Origin: Coriobacteriaceae bacterium
GTDB taxonomy: Bacteria > Actinomycetota > Coriobacteriia > Coriobacteriales > Coriobacteriaceae
DNA length: 41,992 nucleotides
NCBI GenBank assembly: GCA_902363875.1
Contig: CABJBO010000019.1
Location: forward strand, 1 to 41,992
Direction: 5' to 3'
In this document: piece by piece, positions 27,101 to 35,728 of the stretch
Layout: every line of letters begins with the position of its first letter
Numbering within the stretch: the stretch's first letter is position 1
Notes under the pieces: generated by a model
The model's input: only the letters and a program-made list of their open reading frames with translations
Databases searched by the model: none
What the model was told of the DNA's origin: nothing
Made by a program: the position numbers and the translations under genes

Positions 27101-27917
27101 GCAGGTAGTGGAAGTCGTTGGTGGCGATGACCTTGACGCCTACCTGTTTGGCGATGTCGATGAGCGTGCGGTCCATCTGCTCGTCGGTCAGGCCATTGTC
27201 GGTGGTGATGCCGTGTTCCTGGATCTCGATATAAAAGTCGCCAGGTTCGAAGGTATCACGGAAGGTCTCGGCCCACTTGATGGCGCCCTCCATGTCACCG
27301 CGGTCGATGTATTTGGGAATGATGCCCGCGATGCAGGCGCTGGTGCAGATCATGCCCTTGGCGTGGCGGCGTAGGTTGTCGAGCGTCACGCGCGGCTTGT
27401 AGTAAAAGCCCTGCACGGCGGCCTCGGAGACCGTCTGCATCAGGTTGACGTAGCCCTCCTGGTCCTTGGCAAGAAGGATCATGTGGTAGAGCTCGGGCTT
27501 ATGGTCGCGAGCAAGGGTCTCGTCCGGCGTAAAGTAAACCTCGCAGCCAAAGATGGGCTTGATGACCAGGGGCGGCTTGAGCTCGTCGATGTTGCCCTTC
27601 TCGTCCCACATGGCCATGTCCTTCACATACTGGGCATGCTCGCGCGGGCTTGCCTCGGGGTCGGGCTCCACCAGCTCGTCGCGGCGATCCTTTTCCAAGA
27701 AGGCCTTGTCGTGGCTCCAGGTTTTGTACTCGGGCGTGTTGTGGTTGACGGCGTCGCAGGCCAGCGCCAGGTCGGGCACGCCATACATGTAGCCGTGGTC
27801 GGTAATGGCCACGGCGGGCATGCCAAGCTCAACGGCACGGTTGACCATATCCTGGATACGGGTTGCGCCGTCGAGCATGGAGAAAACAGTGTGATTGTGC
27901 AGATGGACGAATGCCAT
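24114..27917 (-). CDS. dnaE: DNA polymerase III alpha subunit, DnaE type
   Basis: A 1267-residue C-family replicative polymerase. The N-terminal PHP domain starts FVHLHNHTVFSMLDGA and continues ITDHGYMYG; the catalytic palm has PDIDMDFDDERR near residue 465 with the Asp pair; GRGSAAGAIVAY and FNKSHSAGYA mark fingers and thumb parts; an OB fold and tail (EDMEGEATVVVFPKTYKEAE) follow. It is about 100 residues longer than E. coli DnaE. One insertion lies in the PHP part (about residues 75-115, charged), and the usual basic segment after RKPVAKKK carries LLTSTVLHWEDGSDETTYDH, an unusual sequence. The ATG at 27917 has GGAGC 8 bases upstream. It heads a likely unit with the SNF2 gene. Confidence 0.95.
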   Translation of the reverse strand: MAFVHLHNHTVFSMLDGATRIQDMVNRAVELGMPAVAITDHGYMYGVPDLALACDAVNHNTPEYKTWSHDKAFLEKDRRDELVEPDPEASPREHAQYVKDMAMWDEKGNIDELKPPLVIKPIFGCEVYFTPDETLARDHKPELYHMILLAKDQEGYVNLMQTVSEAAVQGFYYKPRVTLDNLRRHAKGMICTSACIAGIIPKYIDRGDMEGAIKWAETFRDTFEPGDFYIEIQEHGITTDNGLTDEQMDRTLIDIAKQVGVKVIATNDFHYLRREDAPVQDVIMCIGMNAKVDDPNRMRMTGSEFYMKTEEEMRAMFPYCPEACDNTLEIADKCYVELDWDSIILPRFPLLDPGETHESQFRRECEKGLRQHYGDDWATREIGGVNIKERFEYEYKVICDKGFAAYFLIVAEYVQWAKDNGIGVGPGRGSAAGAIVAYAMNITAFDPLENGLMFERFLSPQRTEMPDIDMDFDDERRLEVVEHVRQLYGPEKVTHVITYSTIKAKQAINDAARVLDYPVYMGQRLSKMVSSDPKVKLKQVLDKQPGKEDLFNPDFAEAYKKDDDARRIIDTALSIEGLTRGEGVHACAVLICRDPVNEHVPTKLDTKGGVEITQYEGHTVADMGLLKMDFLGLRTLTVISKAKANIKKNFGIDIKEEEIPFDDPEIFKLMGSGHTAGVFQVESAGMTATIKNMKPTEYKHVVALIALYRPGPLGAGMVSSYINRMNGKEPAVSYDDRLDDILGETYGTMVYQEQVMLISVEMCGFSKGESDSRIRKPVAKKKIKLLTSTVLHWEDGSDETTYDHWMNGAIKNNYTREVAQKIWDDVLEFASYAFNKSHSAGYAILVMQTAWLKAHYPHEYMAAVLTSYTGKTDKIVHYVSACRHDGIPVLSPDVNESGTEFTATKEGVRFGLAGIRGVGTGVAQAIIAEREAGGPFKTLHDFVERVDSSQANRRVIESLIKAGAFDSTGYPRRQMMHFVDKNNPENIIDAAVKRQKDRASGQTSFFDMFGDVEGSGFEVSVPDPDGQEWDRHLKLSQEKEVLGIYVSDHPLRPFEYALAKARDFSFSQIDTGYEVQNPTGGTINQEIPEGKALWWAGMVSSVSKRVTKNGDPMGIVQLEDMEGEATVVVFPKTYKEAEGYLYGEVDPETGAQLSDAFVRIKGKLERSDRGDQIIAQEIVPLELNEENNKPKVFEVMVPNSRFSQGNMARLATVLTANPGGDRVEIFIEQVDGRVLRAEVPAKVNARSIPLLAEAKAIVGNQGRVTVI

Positions 27918-28018
27918 GTGATGAGCTCCGATGCGGGTTCGTGTTCTGACTGAACGATTTTACCCCACGGCACGGACAGCACCCGAACCTAGCCAAACCA
28001 ACACGGCTACTCACGCAG

Positions 28019-28081
28019 TTGCGGTGAAATACGGACTGTTTGGCGGCTTTTTTGGCCAAAACAGTCCGTATTCCACCGCAA
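28019..28081. repeat. Long near-perfect intergenic hairpin between addA and dnaE
   Basis: Arms of 26 and 27 bases (28019-28044 and 28055-28081) pair with one mismatch and one bulged base around a ten-base loop. The core is ACGGACTGTTT / AAACAGTCCGT. It starts 12 bases after the addA end on the minus strand. No U-tract follows on either side, so it is not a standard terminator, though it could block transcription or protect the addA 3-prime end. Its length and near-perfection suggest a repeated palindromic element. Confidence 0.85.
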
Positions 28082-28092
28082 GTTATTGAGGG

Positions 28093-31000
28093 CTAGAGGC
28101 TGTAGGTGACCACCTGAGGCTCGCACGGGTTGGCGGGGTCGACTTGCTCCACGCGGACGAACTTGACGGTCACGGCCTCAAAGCCCGCCTTGTGCAGAAC
28201 GTCGGCGTAAACGCGCGCCTGCAGGGCGTGCTTCTCCTGCAGCTGTTCCGGCGTCTCGTCCGGTGTGCCACCCGTCTTGTAGTCGATGACCAGTGCGCGT
28301 GATGGATCGGCCGGGTCGGTCGCCAGTGCATCGATGGCGCCCTCGGCATAGGCACCGTAGCGAGCGATGTCCTCGTCCTCACAGCCCAGTGAGAAGAACG
28401 GCACTTCGGCACGGACGCACGGCCAGGCAAGCAGCTCGGCACGGACCGACGACCTGAGCCAGCGATTCAGAGCGACATCGAAGCGCCTGCGCTGCTCCGG
28501 CGTCAGGCACCACAGGCGCGCCAGCGCATCGGCACGCTCAGCGGGCAGTGCATCGGCACCCATCTCGATGAGCCACTGGCATGCGGCGTGGAAGGCCGAA
28601 CCCAAGGCCATGGGATTGCCGGCGGGCTCGACAGCAGCCACGTCCGCATCGGCCATCTCCGAGCCATCCGACTCGGCATCATCGCCAGCCTCGTCCATGG
28701 GCACGTGTGCCTCGGCGGCACGGTCCTCGGACTCGGCATGGAGCGCCGCGGCAATTGACGAGTAGCTATACGAGTCACGCGCCGGGAACGGACAGGCGCC
28801 CATGCGCACGCCCACCGCCTGGGGATACACGAGCTCAAACGCATCGGGCTCGGGGTCGGCAGGACCGGGAACGGCGGCGCGGGCATCTGCACCGGCACCC
28901 TCCGGCTCCGCATCGCCGCGGACAAGCCTGCCCTCGGCATCCAGTAAAGCGTTGGCCTCAAACGCCTGCTCGCCAAACGTAAAGTCAGCCAGCGAGATAA
29001 GCTCGTAGTCGCCCGGCTGGGAGTTGTCGAACACCAGGCGGTCGGCATCGAGCTGTGGCATGTCCAGGCCGTCCGTCGGCAGAATACGGCGCAGCACGTC
29101 GTAGGTCAGATCCATCTCGACATCGAAGGTCGGCGCACACAGCTTGCCGCGGCTCACGCCGGCATCCATCGCCAGAATGACCAACTCGCGCGCTCGCGTC
29201 ATGGCGACGTAGAGCAAGCGGGCCCGCTCCTCGAGCGAGAGCCGCAGGTCATCGTTGCGCAGGCGAACGAATGCCTCGGCGGGAGAACCCGTCGCACAGA
29301 CGTCCTCCATGAGCTCCGGCGGCAGCCACAGCGACGTGCCCTTGCCCTTAAACGCATGCTCAAACTGCTTTTTGACGTCGTCGCCCTTCACAAAGGTTCC
29401 GTCGGCGAGCTTAACGCCGTCGAAGCGTGCCGGCAGCGCCACGACTTGCGCCCCACCGTCGACGCGGCCCATCTGTGCCGCACCGGACGATTTGCGCACG
29501 CCAAAACACTCGGACACCGCGACGACCGGATACTCCAGACCCTTGGATGCATGCACGGTCATGATGCGTACCGCGCCGTCACCCTCCTCGTTGAGCGCGC
29601 CCGGCGCCTCCTTGCCCGCCAAGAAGCGGTCGAAGGCGAGCGCGATGGAACGCGGCGAGTTGCCGAACTCGGCCTCCGCTTCGGCCACGGCGTCGAGCGC
29701 CTTGAGCACGTTGGCGGCAATGGCCTTGCCCTCGGGACCACGCTGCGCCAGACGCACAAACCAGCCGGAGGCGTTGACCACGTCGCGCGCGATGGCGGCG
29801 AACGAATCGCGGCCCACGCGACGAAGCGCATACCGCAGTACCTCGCGGGCGCGCGTCACCAGCGGCAGGTCTTGCAGGCCCGGCACATCGGAATCACTCA
29901 TGATGCCCACGTCGATGTTGCGGCGCGAGGTCTCCCCCGTCTCGCTATCGAGCTTGGTCGCCAGCGCCAGGAACTCCTGGGCGCCGAGCGCAAACATCGG
30001 CGATGCCAGCAGCGGCATAAGGCCCTGCGCCGTATCGGCCGGATTGGCGAGTGCACAAACCAGGGCGCGCACCGTCTGCACCTCGGCAGCTTGGGCAAAG
30101 ACTGAGCCGCCTGCGATCACGCAGTCGAGCCCCTGGTCGCGGAAAGCCTGGGCGTAGACGTCGGCGTTGGTCATGCGGCCCAGCAGCAGCACCATGCCAC
30201 CCTGGGGCTGGCCAGCATCGGCAAGCGCGCGGAAGCGCTCGGCGATCGCACGGGCCTTGGCCTGTGTGCGTTCCTGCGTACTGCCGCCGGCAACAAAGAG
30301 GGCCTGGCGACGCGAGGCGTCTGCCACCAGCGTGTCCTTGCGGCCGTCGCTCGCCTCGAGATCCAAAAAGCCCTGCATCAGACCGCCGTCATCGCCGTCG
30401 AAGACGCGCGCCACGTAACGCAGCACCTCGTCATGGCTGCGGAAGTTGCGCACGAGCTTAACGAGCTCGCCAGAAGGGGCGTCGGCAGCAGTGCCAGCGA
30501 CGGCCGCCGCCTCGGCCGTCCCCGAGGCGCCCACCTTGCGCTCCTGGCGGCGGAAGACCTCGACCTCGGCACCACGGAAACGATAGATCGACTGCTGCGC
30601 ATCGCCCACGGTGCACAGCGCACGCTCCCCCGCACCGGTCAGGTAACGAATCAAATCGACCTGCATCTGGTCGGTATCCTGGAACTCGTCGATCATGACC
30701 ATCTTAAAGCGGCCCTCGTATGCCGCTCGAATAGCCGGGTAGTCGCGCAGCGCCTCGTACGCCATGCGCAGCAGGTCGTTGTTATCGAGCGCGGACTGGC
30801 CGGCCTTCAGCGCGCGATACTCGGCCTCCACGGAACGGGCCAGGCCCACCAGTGCATCGAGCGCGGGGGCACCGCAGGCAAGCACGATATTGATAAATGC
30901 ATCAGCAGCCTCGGCCTTGAGTAGCTCCACCTGCTCCTTAGAAAACGCCTTGCTCGCGCGCGGCATGGTGCACGACATCATAAGTCGCGCCGCATCGACC

Positions 31001-31728
31001 ATGGTCTTGCCGCTCGCCTCGAACGCGTCGATGGCATCGAGCGCCGTCTGCGCCTTCTCGGTCGCGGCCTTGCTTGCGCCCAGCGCCGCGCGATAGGCAT
31101 CGGCGAGCGCTGAGGTATCGGCCTGGCCGCGCGCCACGCACACGTCGTCCATACCGCCCGGCAACTGACTCGACAGCTCCAGCAGGTCGCGCACCAGACC
31201 CTTGATGGTCGTGCCGGCGCCAAAGGGACCGCCCTCGCCCGCCATGGGATACCAGGCGTAGAGGGCCTTGAGCGATGCCGCGAGCTCGGGGACGGCATCG
31301 GGCGCCGTCGCGCGGGCCAGCACATGCTCAACAGCCTGGTCCATAAGCTCGTCGGTATCGGTGAGCACCGTGAACTCGGGGTCGATGCCCAGCTCCAACG
31401 CGTGTGCGCGCAGGATGCGCGAGCACATGCCGTGAATGGTCGAGATCCACGCATCGTCGACGGTCAGGGCCTCCTCGTCCATACCCTCTTCGATAAGCGC
31501 GCGACGCACGCGGTCGCGAATCTCGGCCGCGGCATCTTTGGTAAAGGTAATGGCGAGTACCTGATCCAGATGCTCGACAAACGGACCGGATTCGGGCGAG
31601 AGCGCGTAGACGATGCGGCGCGTGAGGGTAAAGGTCTTGCCCGAACCGGCGCCCGCCGAGACAAACAGCGGACGGTCGAGCGTTTTGACGACTTGCAGTT
31701 GTTGCGGCATCAAAGTCGAAAGATCCAT
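28093..31728 (-). CDS. addA: AddA/RecB-like helicase-nuclease
   Basis: A 1211-residue UvrD-type superfamily 1 helicase joined to a RecB-family nuclease. Walker A is SAGAGSGKTFTLTRRI near residues 24-39; motif Ia TFTKDAAAEIRDRV follows; DEFQDTD (Walker B) is near residue 340; MTVHASKGLEYPVVAV and YVAMTRARELV are helicase motifs V-VI. The C-terminal nuclease has GAIDAL and VIDYKTGG near residue 1145. Together with AddB it resects double-strand breaks for recombination. Long acidic, low-complexity stretches (about 960-1030) lie between helicase and nuclease. It starts 3 bases after the addB stop, so the two are one operon, addB first. Family call firm; a Chi sequence cannot be told from here. 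Confidence 0.93.
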   Translation of the reverse strand: MDLSTLMPQQLQVVKTLDRPLFVSAGAGSGKTFTLTRRIVYALSPESGPFVEHLDQVLAITFTKDAAAEIRDRVRRALIEEGMDEEALTVDDAWISTIHGMCSRILRAHALELGIDPEFTVLTDTDELMDQAVEHVLARATAPDAVPELAASLKALYAWYPMAGEGGPFGAGTTIKGLVRDLLELSSQLPGGMDDVCVARGQADTSALADAYRAALGASKAATEKAQTALDAIDAFEASGKTMVDAARLMMSCTMPRASKAFSKEQVELLKAEAADAFINIVLACGAPALDALVGLARSVEAEYRALKAGQSALDNNDLLRMAYEALRDYPAIRAAYEGRFKMVMIDEFQDTDQMQVDLIRYLTGAGERALCTVGDAQQSIYRFRGAEVEVFRRQERKVGASGTAEAAAVAGTAADAPSGELVKLVRNFRSHDEVLRYVARVFDGDDGGLMQGFLDLEASDGRKDTLVADASRRQALFVAGGSTQERTQAKARAIAERFRALADAGQPQGGMVLLLGRMTNADVYAQAFRDQGLDCVIAGGSVFAQAAEVQTVRALVCALANPADTAQGLMPLLASPMFALGAQEFLALATKLDSETGETSRRNIDVGIMSDSDVPGLQDLPLVTRAREVLRYALRRVGRDSFAAIARDVVNASGWFVRLAQRGPEGKAIAANVLKALDAVAEAEAEFGNSPRSIALAFDRFLAGKEAPGALNEEGDGAVRIMTVHASKGLEYPVVAVSECFGVRKSSGAAQMGRVDGGAQVVALPARFDGVKLADGTFVKGDDVKKQFEHAFKGKGTSLWLPPELMEDVCATGSPAEAFVRLRNDDLRLSLEERARLLYVAMTRARELVILAMDAGVSRGKLCAPTFDVEMDLTYDVLRRILPTDGLDMPQLDADRLVFDNSQPGDYELISLADFTFGEQAFEANALLDAEGRLVRGDAEPEGAGADARAAVPGPADPEPDAFELVYPQAVGVRMGACPFPARDSYSYSSIAAALHAESEDRAAEAHVPMDEAGDDAESDGSEMADADVAAVEPAGNPMALGSAFHAACQWLIEMGADALPAERADALARLWCLTPEQRRRFDVALNRWLRSSVRAELLAWPCVRAEVPFFSLGCEDEDIARYGAYAEGAIDALATDPADPSRALVIDYKTGGTPDETPEQLQEKHALQARVYADVLHKAGFEAVTVKFVRVEQVDPANPCEPQVVTYSL

Positions 31729-31731
31729 GGT

Positions 31732-34700
31732 CTACACGTCCCTCCTTACAAACGTTCCTTCGTGGTTATACGAGCAGCGCGCATGCGCGGCCTGAGCCGA
31801 CGTCGGGTCGACGGCGGCAACGTCGCCTGCCTCGAGTTCGTGCAGGCGCTCGGCGATGCCGGCCTCCACGCGATCGAGCAGGGCGTCGAAGTCCATGCTG
31901 CCACCCTCGCCGGGAAAGCCCTTCTTAAGCCCCGGGATGCGGCCGTCACCACGCTCCTCCTCGAGCAGCTCGGCACTCGCGGCGCCGCGCAGCGCCGGTT
32001 TGCCGCCCTTGGTCGAAAAATAGAGCGCCGCACGGGCATCCAGATCCAGCGCCCGGCGCATGGCCTGCGCATAGATAAGCGTCTGGGTATGGGGCGGCAG
32101 CCACCGCGGGTCGTCGATGGCGGCCTCGCCCGATTCCTCGTCGCGCACCGTGGGGTCGGCGAGTTTAAACTCCTCAACGCCCGTGCGATGCTTGTAGTCG
32201 ATTACCACGGCGCGATTCTCGGCATCCACATCCACGCGGTCGATGCGCCCGCCGAGCGGCCAACCGGCATACTCGACCTGGAGCTCGTTGAACGCAAACT
32301 CCAGGTAGCGCGGAGCAAAGGGGGTGAGCGCCTCGGACTCGTAGGCAAGCACGCCCTCCAGCTGCGGCAAGATCTCAGCCACCTGGCGCTCCTCCACTGG
32401 AGAGAGCGGCACCAGCGGGCCCTCGGTACCGCGCTTGCCCGCATGCTCGGCCAGGGTCTCGGCAAAGACCTCGCGCAACAGCCCCTGCGCGCGCGGCAGA
32501 TTCATGGGCGTCACGCGCTCCATGCCCTCCTGCGGAAGACGTGCATGCAAGTGCTCCAGCACGTCATGGACAAAGTTGCCCTTCTCCATGTTGCCAAAGC
32601 CCGCATCGATGGACTGAGGTTTGACGCGATACGAGACGAACCAGCACAGCGGGCAGGTGGAATAGGCCTCGATCTGCGAGGCGGACGTCAGGCGCGGCAC
32701 GAGCGGCGCGCCCTCGCCCTCGCCATCGCGACGGCGCAGGACCAAATACGGCACGGCCTCGGCACTCAGATGCTGAGGGGCTTCACAGGTCACGCGCTCG
32801 CGCTTGAGACCTTCGCCTGCCGCGGGATCGAAGTCCCTTACGATATCGCCCTCACCCACGCACTTCGCCTTGTCGGCGTCAGCGGCCTTAGCGTCACCAG
32901 TGGCCTTAGCATCGTCAGCGGCCTTAGCATCGTCAGCGGCCTCGGCATGCGCCCGCAACTCGGTCCACACGGCCGCCGGATAGCACTCGCGCGCCTGACG
33001 ATCGTGGGTCACACGGGCGAGCGTAACCGGACCACGCGACGCTTGTATCGCGCGGCCAAAGCGTGCGCGCAGCAAGGCCGCAGGCTCAAGCGTCACACCG
33101 CTGCGATCTAACTCTGCCGTCAGCGTTGCCAGCGGGCCCTCCTCATGTGAGAGCGGATAACTGTCCAGGTCGACGTCGGCAAACAGCACGGCATCGTAGC
33201 TGCCGGGGCGCAGGGCCGCCGCATCGGCAAGCGAAGCAAAGCGAACCTGGGCGCGTGGCGCACGGTCAACCTCGTAGGTCTCGTAATCGTAGGCGGCGCT
33301 ACGCTTGTCCACCTTGGTGCGAATGTCATCGAGCACGGGCACGGTCGCGGCCTGCGACACGTCGAGCGCACGGGCGCCATTCATAAGGATGTCGATGACG
33401 TGGCGCAGCAGGGCCACCTCCGCCTGGCGACGGGCCTGACCGTCGAGACCGCCAAGTGCGCGATCGGGCAGTGCCTCGGCAACGGCAAGCATGGCCTTGA
33501 GCGCCGTCACGGGTTTGTCGCGCCACAGCGCCTGGAACACGTCCGAGATCACGCACGGCACGTTCTTAAACCAGTTCTCGTCGCTCGCCGCTTTACGCGC
33601 GCCCCTCACCTGGCCCTGCACGCTCTGCAGCAGGCTCTTGACGCCCGCAGTGGTCTTGCTGCGCGACAGTCGCATATTCTTGTCGAACGTGCGCGCGCTG
33701 GCGGCGTCGGCACCCGAAAGCGGGCTGTAAATCCAGTCGGTAAGCTCCGGAGCGGGCCACCACTCAGTCTTAGAAGCTGCCCCTTCGTCGGCGGCCTTCA
33801 TACGCTCGATCAGGTTGGCGAGCGCCGTGAACTGCCTGCCCGCAATGGATTGGGAAAACGCCGTGAACTCGGCCGTCTCGGCAGCAACGTGGCGCGCCGC
33901 CAAACGAGCGGCAAGCTCGCCGAACAGCTGGGGTGCCCGGGCAGAAACAACGAGCACGCGTACGGGGTCGGCGGGTGTTGCAGCAACTTTATCGTCCTTG
34001 GACTCCTTGTGCGCTTTCACCAACTTATCGATGACGTCCGCATAAGCATGGGCACGGGCATGGGGGCCGGCGACCTCAATAAAGGCAGGCTGAGCAGCGG
34101 ACTTGGAGGCAATCTGGGGCGCGGCGGCGCCCTCCCCCAGCGGCGCGATCTCAAACAGCACACCGCGGACATCAAATGCCGCGGCAAGCTCCTCGCGCAT
34201 CGCCGCTTGCTCGCGGGCAAGCAGCACGACAACCTCTCCCCCGTTGTTTGCCACGGCGGACAGCAGCTCGAGCAGGCTATACGTAAATGACGTGACGCCG
34301 CGCACGCAAACGGCGCGGGCGCACCCCGGCAGGTTGTCGGCCAAAGCGCCGGCCATAATGTCAGCCGCCTCGCAGGGCTCGACCATATCTCGACGGTCCA
34401 AACCGCGCGCATAGGCGCACAAAAGTTCAAACACGCGAGCCTCGGCGTCGCTCTTGGGATCGGGCTGGCAAACGTCGCCGCAGCGGCGCTCGGCCGTCGT
34501 CCCCGCCACACCCGGCAGCACATCGCGGGCCATGCGCGCGAGCATGCGCACCGTGCCCTGACTGCACGAAAGCGGCTGCAGGTCGGCATCGTCGCGGCGG
34601 GCAATCATATCCGAAAACAACATCTGGCGCTGCAGGTTGTCCACAAAGCTGCGGCCATCGCCCAAAAGCTCCCACAACGAACGGAGCCACGACGAAGGGG

Positions 34701-34884
34701 TCTTGTAGTCAACACCCAGGGAAGCGCCGGACGCAGCGGCATCGTGACGGCACAGATCGAGCTCGGCAAACGTAGGCGCCAGCAAAACGGCACGTCCATG
34801 GCGGGCAACAAGGTCGCTCAGCAGCGCCGCCTCGGCATCGCTCAAATCCGCGCCGGCGTTGGTGGTATAGATTCGAACAGGCAT
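31732..34884 (-). CDS. addB: AddB-like nuclease subunit
   Basis: A 1050-residue AddB/RexB-type protein with a degenerate helicase-like N-terminal part and a C-terminal PD-(D/E)XK nuclease: SQIEAYSTCPLCWFVSYRVK (about 730-750), GGRIDRVDVD and VVIDYKHRT near residue 895. The N-terminal APTFAELDLCRHD replaces the Walker A loop usually seen in AddB, so no ATP site is evident there. The four-cysteine iron-sulfur set of Bacillus AddB is also incomplete: a C-x2-C near 740 but only one Cys (ARCSYN) at the end. A six-residue repeat (ADDAKA) lies near residues 645-670. It is partner to addA, 3 bases downstream. Start ATG at 34884 is followed by a plausible beta-strand (MPVRIYTT). Confidence 0.85.
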   Translation of the reverse strand: MPVRIYTTNAGADLSDAEAALLSDLVARHGRAVLLAPTFAELDLCRHDAAASGASLGVDYKTPSSWLRSLWELLGDGRSFVDNLQRQMLFSDMIARRDDADLQPLSCSQGTVRMLARMARDVLPGVAGTTAERRCGDVCQPDPKSDAEARVFELLCAYARGLDRRDMVEPCEAADIMAGALADNLPGCARAVCVRGVTSFTYSLLELLSAVANNGGEVVVLLAREQAAMREELAAAFDVRGVLFEIAPLGEGAAAPQIASKSAAQPAFIEVAGPHARAHAYADVIDKLVKAHKESKDDKVAATPADPVRVLVVSARAPQLFGELAARLAARHVAAETAEFTAFSQSIAGRQFTALANLIERMKAADEGAASKTEWWPAPELTDWIYSPLSGADAASARTFDKNMRLSRSKTTAGVKSLLQSVQGQVRGARKAASDENWFKNVPCVISDVFQALWRDKPVTALKAMLAVAEALPDRALGGLDGQARRQAEVALLRHVIDILMNGARALDVSQAATVPVLDDIRTKVDKRSAAYDYETYEVDRAPRAQVRFASLADAAALRPGSYDAVLFADVDLDSYPLSHEEGPLATLTAELDRSGVTLEPAALLRARFGRAIQASRGPVTLARVTHDRQARECYPAAVWTELRAHAEAADDAKAADDAKATGDAKAADADKAKCVGEGDIVRDFDPAAGEGLKRERVTCEAPQHLSAEAVPYLVLRRRDGEGEGAPLVPRLTSASQIEAYSTCPLCWFVSYRVKPQSIDAGFGNMEKGNFVHDVLEHLHARLPQEGMERVTPMNLPRAQGLLREVFAETLAEHAGKRGTEGPLVPLSPVEERQVAEILPQLEGVLAYESEALTPFAPRYLEFAFNELQVEYAGWPLGGRIDRVDVDAENRAVVIDYKHRTGVEEFKLADPTVRDEESGEAAIDDPRWLPPHTQTLIYAQAMRRALDLDARAALYFSTKGGKPALRGAASAELLEEERGDGRIPGLKKGFPGEGGSMDFDALLDRVEAGIAERLHELEAGDVAAVDPTSAQAAHARCSYNHEGTFVRRDV
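32881..32950. repeat. 18-bp tandem repeat inside addB
   Basis: Nearly four copies of an 18-base unit (AGCGGCCTTAGCATCGTC and variants) in tandem, two of them identical. They encode the ADDAKA repeat of AddB, in frame, in the linker between the helicase-like part and the nuclease. In-frame expansion or contraction would leave AddB intact, so it could vary between strains. Confidence 0.85.
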
Positions 34885-34966
34885 GGTCCTCCACTCAAAC
34901 CGTTCGCAATATTCAATGCCTCCATCCTACCCGCCCGCGCGGACAGATTTGCCCCACGCCAACAGA

Positions 34967-35055
34967 TTTGATCCCTTGGAGACGGAGGAAAATGGATCAC
35001 CGAGGAGGTCAGTCTAGCCCAGTGATCCGTTTTCCTCCGTCTCCAAGGGATCAAA
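34967..35055. repeat. Long near-perfect hairpin upstream of addB
   Basis: Arms of 34 bases (34967-35000 and 35022-35055) match with a single mismatch, around a 21-base loop. The core is GGAGACGGAGGAAAA / TTTTCCTCCGTCTCC. It overlaps the A-run that forms the U-tract of the minus-strand terminator at 35053-35078, and lies 83 bases before the addB ATG. Different in sequence from the hairpin at 28019 but alike in design. Confidence 0.88.
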
Positions 35056-35078
35056 AAACCGCCCCCGGAGGGACGGTT
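35053..35078 (-). terminator. Intrinsic terminator of the YerC-like gene
   Basis: On the minus strand AACCGTCCC pairs with GGGGGCGGTT (one mismatch) around a short loop and is followed by TTTTTT. It ends the YerC-like transcript 27 bases after its stop, just before the long hairpin and addB. Confidence 0.82.
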
Positions 35079-35104
35079 CTTCGTAATTCATTGTTGTCGC
35101 TGGC

Positions 35105-35404
35105 CTACTCGCCATCCTCCAGCTTGATGAGGATCTTGCGATAGCCGCCGTACTCGCCGTTGAGTGCCTTTGAAACGCGGCTCACCGTAGTGGACGAAGC
35201 GCCGGTGCGGGCCTGAACCTCAACATAAGGCTCGCCCTCATCCAGATAACGCGCAACCTGCAGACGTTGCGAAAGATCGCAGATCTCGCGCGGCGTGCAG
35301 ATATCGGTCAAAAACGCCTGGATATCCTTCTCGTCATCCAAAAGACTAAATGCGTGGACCAGCTGCTTGACATCAGGCTTGTCAAACATGTTCTCGATAT
35401 TCAT
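35105..35404 (-). CDS. YerC/TrpR-like DNA-binding regulator
   Basis: A 99-residue protein of the TrpR-like YerC/YecD family. The tail half carries a helix-turn-helix (EICDLSQRLQVARYLDEGEP then VEVQARTGASSTTVSRVSKAL) and the signature LNGEYGGYRKIL near the end. Family members are small cytoplasmic DNA-binding proteins whose ligand and targets are mostly unknown; the tryptophan ligand of TrpR need not apply. It is a single gene with its own terminator, upstream of but separate from addB. The ATG at 35404 starts MNIENMFDKP, as in homologues. Confidence 0.85.
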   Translation of the reverse strand: MNIENMFDKPDVKQLVHAFSLLDDEKDIQAFLTDICTPREICDLSQRLQVARYLDEGEPYVEVQARTGASSTTVSRVSKALNGEYGGYRKILIKLEDGE

Positions 35405-35728
35405 CGATCACCGCCAAACCCGCCAAAAGGCATCGAAGTTGATACTGACATCGGGCATCGTTCGCCCGTTCTATGCAATAGGGCAACGCCTGTGGCTTTT
35501 GCCCGTAGCAGTTTAGCACACCACCAAACTAAAGCGACAAAACTCTCTGCCAGCGGCGCGTTTTCTAGGACGAACGCCGTTTTGAAACCGAATGCGCACG
35601 TAAGCTCCACGAATATCTGAGACAATAGGCGGCCGAACAAGGCGGCACACCCGAGCGGCCGTCCAAGCTGCCGCAGCAAACCGCTTCACGCGACACCGAC
35701 GCACCCTGCGCAAGAAAGGATTCACACC
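35405..35728. other. Gene-free 324-base region
   Basis: Divergent gap between the YerC-like gene and the PF04020 gene. AAGAAAGGA (35712-35720) is the ribosome site of the right-hand gene. I see no convincing promoter pair, RNA gene or repeat. Short open frames on both strands here have no coding character. Confidence 0.5.

Noticed and set aside
24771..27374. Long plus-strand open frame (about 867 codons) opposite dnaE
   Set aside because: Arises from strong third-position GC bias of dnaE; the product is low-complexity and resembles no protein.
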